Notes under the pieces: model-generated | Database searches by the model: none | Seen by the model: only the letters and a program-made list of their open reading frames with translations | What the model was told of the DNA's origin: nothing | Position numbers and translations under genes: made by a program | In this document: positions 36,723 to 44,409 of the stretch, in pieces | How the letters are laid out: the number at the start of each line of letters is the position of its first letter | Position numbering within the stretch: position 1 is the stretch's first letter | NCBI GenBank assembly: GCA_964504655.1 | Contig: CAZDFD010000015.1 | Coordinates: forward strand, 1-57,281 | Source: JANXAZ01 sp964504655 | GTDB lineage: Bacteria > Pseudomonadota > Alphaproteobacteria > Geminicoccales > Geminicoccaceae | Reading direction: 5' to 3' | DNA length: 57,281 bases

Positions 36723-38539
36723 GCCCGCGCCCCGAGCTCGGCCTCGAGCCGGTCGATCAGCCGCTCGAGCAGGCCGAGCCCCTTGGCCCAGAAGCCCGGA
36801 TCGGCGGCATCCAGCCCGAAGGGCGCCAGGAGCTCCCGGTGGCGGAGCGTGCCGCCGGCGCGCAGGAGCGCCAGGTAGCGCTCCTCGAAGCCCTGCGGCT
36901 GCTGCTCGTAGACCGCGTAGAGCGAGCTCACCAGACAATCGCCGAACGCGTAGGCGTACACATAAAACGGGACGTGCACGAAGTGCGGGATGTAGGACCA
37001 GTAGGTGGCATAGTCGTCGCGGAAGCCGAACGCCGGGCCGAGGCTCTCCTCCTGCACCGCCATCCAGATCCGGCCGAGCTCGTCGGGGGTGAGCTCGCCG
37101 TCCTTGCGGCGCTCGTGGACCCGGCGCTCGAACTCGCAGAACGCGATCTGGCGGACCACCGTGTTGATCTTGTCCTCGATCTTGGCGGCGAGCAGCACGC
37201 GCCGGCGGGCCGGATCGCGCTCCTCGGCGAGCAGCGCCTCGAAGGTCAGCTGCTCGCCGAACACCGAGGCGGTCTCGGCGAGCGTGAGCGGCGTGCTCGA
37301 CAGGAGATAGCCCTGCTCGGCCGCGAGCGTCTGGTGCACGCCATGGCCGAGCTCGTGCGCCAGGGTCATCACGTCGCGCGTCTTGCCCTGGTAGTTCATC
37401 AACACGAAGGGGTGCACCGAGGGCACCGTCGGGTGGCAGAAGGCGCCGCTGTCCTTGCCGGGGCGGACCTCGGCGTCGATCCAGCGCCGCTCGAAGAAGC
37501 GGTCGAGGATCGAAGCCAGGCGCGGCGAGAAGCGGCGGTAGGCATCGAGCACGACGACCTTGGCCTCGGGCCAGGAGCGGCGCCGGTCGTCGTCCTCGGG
37601 CAAAGGCGCGTTGCGGTCCCAGTAGGCCAGCCGCTCGAGCCCGAGCCAGCGCGCCTTCAAGGCGTAGTAGCGGTGCGACAGGCGCGGATAGGCGGCCCGC
37701 ACCGCCGCCACCAGCGCGTCCACGACCTCGTCCTCGACCTGGTTGGCGAGGTTGCGGGAGCTGATCGGCCGCGCGAAGCCGCGCCAGCCGTCCTCGATCT
37801 GCTTGTCCTTGGCGAGCGTGTTGGTGATCCGCGCGAACAGCTTGACGTTGCGCTCGAGCACCGTGCCGATCGCGGTCGCGGCCGCCTCGCGCTGCGCCCG
37901 GTCCTTGGCGGACAGGAGGTCGAAGACCTGCTGCGAGGTCAGCTCGCGGCCGTCGAGCGGGAAGCGCAGACCGGCCAGGGTCTCGTCGAACAGCCGCACC
38001 CAGGCGGCGCGGCCCGTGACGTGCTTCTCGTGCAGCACGCGCTCGATCTCGTCGTCGAGCTGGTGCGGCCGGAACGCGCGGACGTTGCGGATCCACGGCC
38101 GGAAGCGGGCGAGCGTCGCGGAGCCCTCGATCTTGGCCTCGAGATCGGCCTCCTCGAGCCGGTTGAGCTCGAGCGTCACGAACAGGAGCCGGGTCTCGAT
38201 CGCGTTCACCCGCTCCTCGACGTTCTGGTAGAAGCGCCCGATCTCGGGATCGTCGCGGCGGGCGGCGAACAGGAGCGCGGCGTAGCTCGTGACGCGCCCG
38301 AGCCGCTCCTGCAGCGCCTCGTAGTCGGCGACGAGCCGCCCGAGCGCCTCGCCCTCGAGCTGGCCGAGCCGGCCCTTGCCGCGCGCCTCGAGCTCCTCGG
38401 CGGCGGTCGCGGCCTCGGCCAGGAGGGCCGCCACCCGCGGATCGTCGGGGCCGGCGAAGAGGTCGCCCAGGTCCCAGGTGGGCGCGCTCGGCCGCACCTC
38501 CTCGGCGGCCGCCGCGGCGGCGGCGTGGGTGACGCGCAT
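36719..38539 (-). CDS. pepF: M3-family oligoendopeptidase F
   Basis: A 606-residue cytoplasmic zinc peptidase. The HExxH motif is HELGHG at residues 395-400, followed by the family's distal Glu segment LTLAETASVFGEQLTFEALL. The N-terminal PepF domain (TWDLGDLFAGPDDPR) and the late WSYIPHFVHVPFYVYAYAFG are typical. It degrades peptides of about 6-20 residues. The ATG at 38539 is set by GGAG seven bases upstream; a longer in-frame start would add a Pro-rich tail. It is the first gene of a pair with the AarF-like gene. Confidence 0.94.
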   Translation of the reverse strand: MRVTHAAAAAAAEEVRPSAPTWDLGDLFAGPDDPRVAALLAEAATAAEELEARGKGRLGQLEGEALGRLVADYEALQERLGRVTSYAALLFAARRDDPEIGRFYQNVEERVNAIETRLLFVTLELNRLEEADLEAKIEGSATLARFRPWIRNVRAFRPHQLDDEIERVLHEKHVTGRAAWVRLFDETLAGLRFPLDGRELTSQQVFDLLSAKDRAQREAAATAIGTVLERNVKLFARITNTLAKDKQIEDGWRGFARPISSRNLANQVEDEVVDALVAAVRAAYPRLSHRYYALKARWLGLERLAYWDRNAPLPEDDDRRRSWPEAKVVVLDAYRRFSPRLASILDRFFERRWIDAEVRPGKDSGAFCHPTVPSVHPFVLMNYQGKTRDVMTLAHELGHGVHQTLAAEQGYLLSSTPLTLAETASVFGEQLTFEALLAEERDPARRRVLLAAKIEDKINTVVRQIAFCEFERRVHERRKDGELTPDELGRIWMAVQEESLGPAFGFRDDYATYWSYIPHFVHVPFYVYAYAFGDCLVSSLYAVYEQQPQGFEERYLALLRAGGTLRHRELLAPFGLDAADPGFWAKGLGLLERLIDRLEAELGARA

Positions 38540-38571
38540 GCAGAGACTCCAAGGCTGCCCGCGTCCGCTCA

Positions 38572-38577
38572 TATAAG
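38572..38577. promoter_or_regulatory. AT-rich -10-like element in the pepF/acyl-CoA synthetase divergent region
   Basis: ATATAAG within GC-rich DNA: TATAAG on the plus strand (toward the acyl-CoA synthetase) or TTATAT on the minus strand (toward pepF). No good -35 at the right distance for either, so direction is open. Confidence 0.3.
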
Positions 38578-38634
38578 CCGGCGGCGGTCGCGATCCAGGC
38601 GCCGGCCGGAGCGGAACCCGAGGGGAGGACGGCG

Positions 38635-40425
38635 GTGGCGGCACCGGATCTGGGCGCCAATCTCTGGGTGATGTTCGAGCGGGCCGCGCGGTCGGGCGGG
38701 GATCGGCCGTTCCTCTGGCGGCGCGAGGCGGGCGCCTGGCGCGAGCGCTCCTGGCGGGCGGTGCACGAGCAGGCCCGGGCGCTCGCCCGCTGCCTCGCCG
38801 CGCACGGCATCCGCCCGGGCGACCGCGTGGCGATCGTGGCCGAGAACCGGCCCGAATGGTGCGTGGCCGATCTCGCGGCGCTGGCGCTCGGTGCCGTCAC
38901 CGTCCCGGCCTACACCACCTGGACCGCGGAGGATCTGGCCTACGTGCTGGAGCACGCCGACGCGCGCGCGGTCGTGATCGGCGGCGGCCCGATCCCCGGC
39001 CGGATCGCCCCGACGCTGGCCGCGGCCCGGGAGCTCCGCCTCGTGGTCGCGATCGAGGCGCCGCCGGCGCTCGCGGCCGGCCCGCCGGTGCTCGGCTGGG
39101 CGGCGGCACTCGCCGCGGGCGAGGCCGAGGGCGGCGAGCCGCCCGGCGCCGCGGCCGGCCGGCGCGACCTCGCCTGCTTCATCTACACCTCCGGCACCGG
39201 CGGCCGCCCGAAGGGCGTGATGCTGAGCCACGCCAGCATCATGGCCAACATCGAGGGCGCCTGGGACCTGCTCGAGGAGGTCGGGCTCGGCGACGACGCC
39301 TTCCTCTCCTTCCTGCCGTTGAGCCACGCCTACGAGCACACCGCGGGCCTGCACCTGCCGATCGCGATGGGTGCCCGGATCTGGTACGCCGAGGGCGTCG
39401 AGCGGCTGGCCGCCGACCTGCTCGAGGCGCGGCCCACGATCTTCACCTGCGTGCCGCGACTGCTCGAGGTCCTGCGCCAGCGGATCCTGGCCTCGGTCGC
39501 GCGTCAGGGCGGCCTCCGGGCGCGGCTGTTCGAGCTGGCGCTGGCGCTCGGCCGCCGCCGGCTCGAGCGCGACGGCCGGCTCGACCCGGCCCGCGCGCTC
39601 CTCGACCGGGTCCTCGACCCGCTCGTCCGCGCCAAGGTCCGCGCGCGGTTCGGCGGCCGGCTCAAGGCGATGGTCTCGGGCGGAGCACCCTTGAGCCCCG
39701 AGGTCGGGCGCTTCTTCCTGGCACTCGGCGTGCCGCTCCTGCAGGGCTACGGCCAGACCGAGGCGGGGCCGGTGATCAGCGCCAACCGGCCGCGCCGCAA
39801 CCGGGTCGAGACCGTGGGCCCGCCGCTCCGCGGGGTCGAGGTCGAGATCGCCCTGGACGGCGAGATCAAGGTGCGCGGCGCGCTCGTGATGGACGGCTAC
39901 CACAAGGACCCCGCGGCCACCGCCGCCGCGATCCGCGACGGCTGGCTGCACACCGGTGACGTCGGCGTGCTCGACCCCGACGGCTATCTGCGGATCACCG
40001 ACCGGAAGAAGGACATCATCGTGCTGTCGGGCGGCGACAACGTGGCGCCGCAGCGGATCGAGGGCGTGCTCGGGCTCGAGCCCGAGATCGCCCAGGTGGT
40101 GGTGTTCGGCGACGGGAAGCCGCATCTGGTGGCGCTCGTGGTGCCGTCCCGGGAGCTGCTCGAGGAGGCCGCGGCGCGCGGAGGCGCGACCCCGGGCGGC
40201 TTCGACCCGGCGAGGGACCCGACGCTGCGGTCGCGCATCGAGACCGCGGTCGGCCGCGCCAACGCCAAGCTCTCGCCGCTCGAGCGGGTCCGCCGGGTCG
40301 AGATCCTGGCCGAGCCGTTCACGATCGAGAACGGGCTCATGACCCCGACCCTGAAGCTGCGCCGGGCGCGGATCTACGCCGCGCACGGCGCGTCGCTCGA
40401 GCGGCTCTACGGCACCGCCGCCTGA
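38635..40425 (+). CDS. long-chain fatty acyl-CoA synthetase (AMP-forming)
   Basis: A 596-residue adenylate-forming enzyme that activates fatty acids with ATP and CoA. Core motifs: A3 YTSGTGGRPKGVMLSH near residue 183, the LPLSHAYEHTAG segment that marks FadD15-type acyl-CoA synthetases, GYGQTEAGPVIS near 372, and A8 DGWLHTGDVGVLDPDGYL, then RKKDIIVLSGGDNVAPQ. The C-terminal lysine lies in ENGLMTPTLKLRR. It serves beta-oxidation or lipid recycling. The GTG at 38635 follows GGGGAGGACGGCG. Divergent from pepF; a minus-strand terminator sits beyond its end. Confidence 0.9.
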   Translation: MAAPDLGANLWVMFERAARSGGDRPFLWRREAGAWRERSWRAVHEQARALARCLAAHGIRPGDRVAIVAENRPEWCVADLAALALGAVTVPAYTTWTAEDLAYVLEHADARAVVIGGGPIPGRIAPTLAAARELRLVVAIEAPPALAAGPPVLGWAAALAAGEAEGGEPPGAAAGRRDLACFIYTSGTGGRPKGVMLSHASIMANIEGAWDLLEEVGLGDDAFLSFLPLSHAYEHTAGLHLPIAMGARIWYAEGVERLAADLLEARPTIFTCVPRLLEVLRQRILASVARQGGLRARLFELALALGRRRLERDGRLDPARALLDRVLDPLVRAKVRARFGGRLKAMVSGGAPLSPEVGRFFLALGVPLLQGYGQTEAGPVISANRPRRNRVETVGPPLRGVEVEIALDGEIKVRGALVMDGYHKDPAATAAAIRDGWLHTGDVGVLDPDGYLRITDRKKDIIVLSGGDNVAPQRIEGVLGLEPEIAQVVVFGDGKPHLVALVVPSRELLEEAAARGGATPGGFDPARDPTLRSRIETAVGRANAKLSPLERVRRVEILAEPFTIENGLMTPTLKLRRARIYAAHGASLERLYGTAA

Positions 40426-40455
40426 ACCGGGTCCGGTACCGCCTGCGGCGGGCCG

Positions 40456-40631
40456 GCAAAAGAAAGGCCGCCCGGGACGGGCGGCAGAGGGGGGGCAGGG
40501 CTTCGAGGTTGCGCCGGCCGGGGCGCCGGCGGGGTCGAGGCAGGGGACGTCGGCGCGCCGGAAGGATGCGCCGATCCTGCGATCGGTCGGCCGTCCGGTC
40601 GGCCGCGGGGCTTTCCTTGTCGTTCTCCTCG
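40456..40631 (-). ncRNA. candidate small RNA with own promoter and terminator
   Basis: The minus strand here has a promoter-like pair (40638-40666), a transcript body of about 175 bases, and a canonical intrinsic terminator (40457-40485). The body folds easily: CCGATC-CTGC-GATCGG (40571-40586) is a perfect hairpin, and other GGC/GCC arms occur. No open reading frame with a ribosome-binding site fits inside it. It lies between the 3' ends of the acyl-CoA synthetase gene and the thioesterase gene. It matches none of 6S, tmRNA, RNase P or SRP RNA that I can recognise. It could also be just the 3' UTR of the uvrB operon. Confidence 0.4.
40457..40485 (-). terminator. intrinsic terminator
   Basis: On the minus strand GCCGCCC-GTCCC-GGGCGGC (stem of seven pairs, 40485-40467) is followed by CTTTCTTTT. 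This is the clearest Rho-independent terminator in the window. It ends transcripts coming from uvrB/thioesterase or from the candidate sRNA. Confidence 0.75.
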
Positions 40632-40637
40632 GCGCGG

Positions 40638-40666
40638 ATAACCTCACAACATCTCGGCCAAGTCAA
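40638..40666 (-). promoter_or_regulatory. promoter-like pair for the candidate sRNA
   Basis: Minus strand TTGACT (40666-40661), 17-base spacer, GGTTAT (40643-40638). The -35 is near-perfect and the region is AT-rich compared with its surroundings. Predicted start near 40631. Confidence 0.45.
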
Positions 40667-40684
40667 CGAAGCCAGCCACAATCC

Positions 40685-41216
40685 CTAGGAGTTATCCACC
40701 GAAAGTTGCGGCTCGTCCCCGGGATCCCCCGGAGACCGCTGGCGGCCTCGGGCGAGCGTCGTCAGGGTCGCCCGGAGGAGCGCCACCGGCAGCACCTCGC
40801 CCTCCCGTTCGACCGCCACCTCGGCGCGCGTCACGGGTGAGCGCGCGGCCGGCGCGGACCATCTCGCCGCGCGCCGCCTCGCCGCGCGCCCCCTCGCCGC
40901 GCGCCAATGGGCGGTCGCCCCGGCCCGGCGCCACGAGGTCGATCCCGAGCTCGACGGTCGGCACGCGGGCGCCCGACGGGAGCATGGTCGTCGCCGCGAA
41001 TCCCGCCGCGTCGTCGGCGATCGGGGTGAGCAGGCCGGCGTGGAGGAACCCGTCCTCCTGGGCGAGGCCGGGGCGGAACGGTGGCGCCACGACGCAGCGT
41101 CCGGGCTCGACCGGGACGAGCTCGGCGCCGAGGTGGCGCAGGACGCCCCGGGCCGCGACGTTGGTCCGCACCCGCTCGGCGACCCCGGGATCGGGCGGCG
41201 GCGTGGCGCCGCTCAC
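40685..41216 (-). pseudogene. PaaI-family acyl-CoA thioesterase with an apparent frameshift
   Basis: The first 130 residues are a hotdog-fold thioesterase: LRHLGAELVPVEPGRCVV, AQEDGFLHAGLLTPIADDAAGFAA and TVELGIDLVAPGRGD. After VRAGRALT the frame turns into Arg/Gly/Pro-rich nonsense. Dropping one C from the CCC run at 40835-40837 (minus strand) restores VTRAEVAVEREGEVLPVALL, the expected last strand, and a stop at 40685. Uncorrected, the frame ends at 40692. This is either a real one-base insertion or an error in a homopolymer. The GTG start at 41216 overlaps the uvrB stop (GTGA). Substrate unknown. Confidence 0.75.
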
Positions 41217-43396
41217 GCCCCGGTCCGGCGCCGCGAGCCCGCCCGCCGCGCCGCCTCGGCGCGCTGCCGCTTCTCCTCGCGCACACCGCGCCGCTGCGGG
41301 GCGAGCGGCGCCGCGGTGGGGTCGACCTTCAGGCCGAGCTCGTGCTGCTCGAGGCGGCGGATCTCGTCACGCAGCCGGGCCGCCTCCTCGAACTCGAGGT
41401 CGGCCGCGGCCTCGCGCAGGCGGCGCTCGAGCTCGGCCAGGTGCGCCGCCAGGTCCCGGCCGACGAGCGTCCGCGGCGCATCCGGCCCGAGCTCGACCGT
41501 GACGTAGTCGCGCTCGGCGACCGAGCCCATGATGTCGGCGACCTGCTTCTTGACCGACTGCGGCGTGATGCCGTTCGCCTCGTTCCAGGCGATCTGCTTG
41601 GCGCGCCGGCGGTTGGTCTCGCGGATCGCCGCCTCGAGCGAGCCGGTCATGGTGTCGGCGTAGAGGATCACGCGGCCCTCGGCGTTGCGCGCCGCCCGGC
41701 CGATGGTCTGCACGAGCGAGGTCTCGGAGCGCAGATAGCCCTCCTTGTCGGCGTCCAGGATCGCCACGAGCCCGCATTCCGGGATGTCGAGGCCCTCGCG
41801 CAGCAGGTTGATGCCGACGAGCACGTCGAACCGGCCGAGCCTGAGGTCGCGGACGATCTCGATGCGCTCGAGGGTGTCGATGTCGGAGTGCAGGTAACGC
41901 ACCCGCACCCCCTGCTCGTGCAGGTACTCGGAGAGGTCCTCGGCCATCCTTTTGGTGAGCGTGGTGACCAGGACCCGGAGCCCGCGCTCGCGGCAGGCGC
42001 GGCATTCGGCCAGGAGATCGTCGACCTGGCGCTCGACCGGGCGGACCACGCAGACCGGGTCGACGAGCCCGGTCGGGCGGATCACCTGCTCGACGAACAC
42101 GCCGCCGGTGCGGCCGAGCTCGAACGGGCCGGGGGTGGCCGAGACGAAGATCGTCTCCGGCCGCATGGCGTCCCACTCCTCGAACTTGAGCGGCCGGTTG
42201 TCGCAGCAGGACGGCAGCCGGAAGCCGTACTCGGCGAGCGTCGACTTGCGGTGCCAGTCGCCGCGGAACATGCCGCCCACCTGCGGCACCGTGACGTGGC
42301 TCTCGTCGACGAACAAAAGCGCGTTCGCCGGCAGGTACTCGAACAGGGTCGGCGGCGGCTCGCCCGGCTTGCGACCGGTCAGATAGCGCGAGTAGTTCTC
42401 GATGCCCGGGCAGGAGCCGGTCGTGACGATCATCTCGAGATCGGCCGTGGTGCGCTGCTCGAGCCGCTCGGCCTCGAGCAGCCGGCCCCGCCCGCGCAGC
42501 TCCTCGAGCCGCTCGCGGAGCTCGACCTTGATCGCCTCGACCGCCTGCTGGAGGGTCGGCCGCGGCGTCACGTAGTGGCTGCTCGGATAGAGCCGGACCT
42601 GGTCGAGCCGGGCGGTGCGCTCGCCGGTCAGGGGATCGAGCTCGGCGATCCGCTCGATGCGGTCGCCGAACAGGCTCACCCGCCAGGCGCGGTCCTCGAG
42701 ATGCGCCGGGAAGATCTCGATCACGTCGCCCTTGGCGCGGAACGTGCCGCGGGTGAGCTCGAGATCGTTGCGGCGATACTGCAGCTCCACGAGGCCGCGC
42801 AGGAGCTGCTGGCGGTCGACCGTCTGGCCCTCACGCAGCCCGAGCGTCATCCTGGCATAGACCTCGGGCGAGCCGATGCCGTAGATGCACGAGACCGAGG
42901 CCACGATCAGCACGTCGTCGCGCTCGAGCAGCGCCCGGGTCGCGCTGTGCCGCATCCGGTCGATCTGCTCGTTGATGCTCGCCGTCTTCTCGATGTAGGT
43001 GTCGCTGCGCGGGACGTACGCCTCGGGCTGATAGTAGTCGTAGTAGCTTACGAAGTACTCGACCGCGTTGCGAGGGAAGAAGTTCTTCATCTCGCCGTAG
43101 AGCTGGGCGGCGAGGATCTTGTTGGGTGCGAGGATCAGGGTCGGGCGCTGCAGCCGCGCCACGACGTTGGCCATGGTGAAGGTCTTGCCGGAGCCGGTGA
43201 CCCCGAGCAGCACTTGGTCGCGCTCGCCGCGGCCGATGCCCGCGACCAGCTCCTCGATCGCCTGCGGCTGATCGCCCGCCGGGGCGTAGTCGGAGACGAG
43301 CTCGAACCGCCGGCCGGCCTCCGGCCGGTCGAGGCCGCCGGCCTCGGGCGCAGGATCGCCGAGCCGGTCGAGAAGGTTGAGCGCCTCGCTCCGCAT
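41213..43396 (-). CDS. uvrB: excinuclease ABC subunit UvrB
   Basis: A 727-residue UvrB, the damage-verifying helicase of nucleotide excision repair that works with UvrA and UvrC. Walker A is GVTGSGKTFTMANV (about residue 64), and the beta-hairpin is YYDYYQPEAYVPRSDTYIEK. Helicase motifs include LLFVDESHVTVPQ, IFVSATPGPFEL, LVGINLLREGLDIPE and QTIGRAARNAEGRV. The UvrC-contacting UVR domain (LREAAADLEFEEAARLRDEI) is near the end, followed by a basic tail. The ATG at 43396 begins a typical N-terminus. Downstream it is coupled to the thioesterase gene; upstream, 135 bases away, lies a small membrane-protein gene. Confidence 0.97.
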   Translation of the reverse strand: MRSEALNLLDRLGDPAPEAGGLDRPEAGRRFELVSDYAPAGDQPQAIEELVAGIGRGERDQVLLGVTGSGKTFTMANVVARLQRPTLILAPNKILAAQLYGEMKNFFPRNAVEYFVSYYDYYQPEAYVPRSDTYIEKTASINEQIDRMRHSATRALLERDDVLIVASVSCIYGIGSPEVYARMTLGLREGQTVDRQQLLRGLVELQYRRNDLELTRGTFRAKGDVIEIFPAHLEDRAWRVSLFGDRIERIAELDPLTGERTARLDQVRLYPSSHYVTPRPTLQQAVEAIKVELRERLEELRGRGRLLEAERLEQRTTADLEMIVTTGSCPGIENYSRYLTGRKPGEPPPTLFEYLPANALLFVDESHVTVPQVGGMFRGDWHRKSTLAEYGFRLPSCCDNRPLKFEEWDAMRPETIFVSATPGPFELGRTGGVFVEQVIRPTGLVDPVCVVRPVERQVDDLLAECRACRERGLRVLVTTLTKRMAEDLSEYLHEQGVRVRYLHSDIDTLERIEIVRDLRLGRFDVLVGINLLREGLDIPECGLVAILDADKEGYLRSETSLVQTIGRAARNAEGRVILYADTMTGSLEAAIRETNRRRAKQIAWNEANGITPQSVKKQVADIMGSVAERDYVTVELGPDAPRTLVGRDLAAHLAELERRLREAAADLEFEEAARLRDEIRRLEQHELGLKVDPTAAPLAPQRRGVREEKRQRAEAARRAGSRRRTGA

Positions 43397-43531
43397 CGCG
43401 CACCCCGCCCAGCCCGAGCCGGCAAGATGGCGCCGGGCGGGAGCGCGCTCAAGGGGCGCCGGCGGCGCCGGTCCCGGCCAGGGGTCCCCGGAGCCGGCCC
43501 CGGGGCGGGCGGAGGGCGCCGCCGCGGCGGC

Positions 43532-43699
43532 TCACCACAGCCAGCCGATCAGCGCGAAGATCCCGGTCCAGAGGGCGAGCGAGGTGCCGACCACGAACAG
43601 TGCCGTCTTGTGGACCGGCCAACGCGCCTCGTCGTCCTGCCCGGCCGCGCTCCAGGCGGCCGGCTGGTCGAGCTCGAGGGTCCTGCTGGTCTGCACCAT
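43532..43699 (-). CDS. 55-residue single-pass membrane protein
   Basis: A short gene with ATG at 43699, GGGAG about seven bases upstream, and TGA at 43532. The first 30 residues are polar (MVQTSRTLELDQPAAW, then acidic), and residues 32-54 are one hydrophobic helix ending IGWLW. Codon use matches its neighbours. I recall similar tiny proteins as unnamed conserved hypotheticals in alphaproteobacteria but cannot verify that. It is transcribed toward uvrB, 135 bases away, and may share its message. Confidence 0.6.
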   Translation of the reverse strand: MVQTSRTLELDQPAAWSAAGQDDEARWPVHKTALFVVGTSLALWTGIFALIGWLW

Positions 43700-43803
43700 C
43701 GCCCGTCTCCCGCTGGCCTCGGCAGGCGTGCCCGCCGCATCTGCAGGCGAGGATAGGCGGCAACCCTTAAAGGACCTCTAACGGCGCCTGGATTCGCTGC
43801 CAG

Positions 43804-44262
43804 TCAGCCGCGGCCGCGATAGGGCGCCACGCCCTGCTCGGGCAGCCAGAGGCCGTCGGGCGGCGCACCGGTCTGCCAGTGCACGTCGATCGGGATGCCG
43901 CCGCGCGGGTACCAGTAGCCGCCGATCCTGAGCCAGCGCGGCGCCGCGGCCTCGACCAGCCGGCGACCGACCAGGAGCGTACAGCCCTCGTGGAAGCCGC
44001 GATGGTCGCGGAAGCTCGCGAGGAACAGCTTCAACGACTTGCTCTCGATCAGCCGGTCCGCCGGCACGTAGTCGATCACGAGATGCGCGAAGTCCGGCTG
44101 GCCGGTGACCGGGCAGAGGGTGGTGAACTCGGGGCAGGTGAAGCGCACGAGGTAGGTGGCACCGGGCTCCGGGTTGGCTACGGTCTCGATCACCGCCGCC
44201 GCGGGATCGGCCGGGACGGCGACCGCGCGGCCGAGCTGGGTGAGGCTGGTCCCCTGCTGCAT
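43804..44262 (-). CDS. queF: NADPH-dependent 7-cyano-7-deazaguanine reductase
   Basis: A 152-residue type I QueF that reduces preQ0 to preQ1 in queuosine synthesis. The catalytic Cys50 and Asp57 lie in FTTLCPVTGQPDFAH, and the NADPH-binding segment is ESKSLKLFLASFRDH (about 73-87). The GCTLLVGRRL and GGYWYPRGGIPIDVHW strands complete the T-fold. The length fits the single-domain enzyme. No other queuosine genes are near. Divergent from the kinase/P-loop fusion gene. Confidence 0.93.
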   Translation of the reverse strand: MQQGTSLTQLGRAVAVPADPAAAVIETVANPEPGATYLVRFTCPEFTTLCPVTGQPDFAHLVIDYVPADRLIESKSLKLFLASFRDHRGFHEGCTLLVGRRLVEAAAPRWLRIGGYWYPRGGIPIDVHWQTGAPPDGLWLPEQGVAPYRGRG

Positions 44263-44409
44263 GAAGAAGGTCCCCCGCTGGGCGCGGCCCGGGCTCTAGC
44301 GCGCACCGCCGCCCGCCGTCGAGCGCGCCGGCGCCGCCGCTGCGACCGATCGCCGCGGCGAGGTGGCGGCGCGGCCGCGGGCGGCCGAACTGGCCGGGTC
44401 GGAGGGGTC

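Noticed and set aside
40337..40681. Minus-strand 114-codon frame through the candidate sRNA
   Set aside because: It has no ribosome-binding site, an Arg/Pro-rich composition, and runs antisense into the acyl-CoA synthetase gene past a strong terminator.
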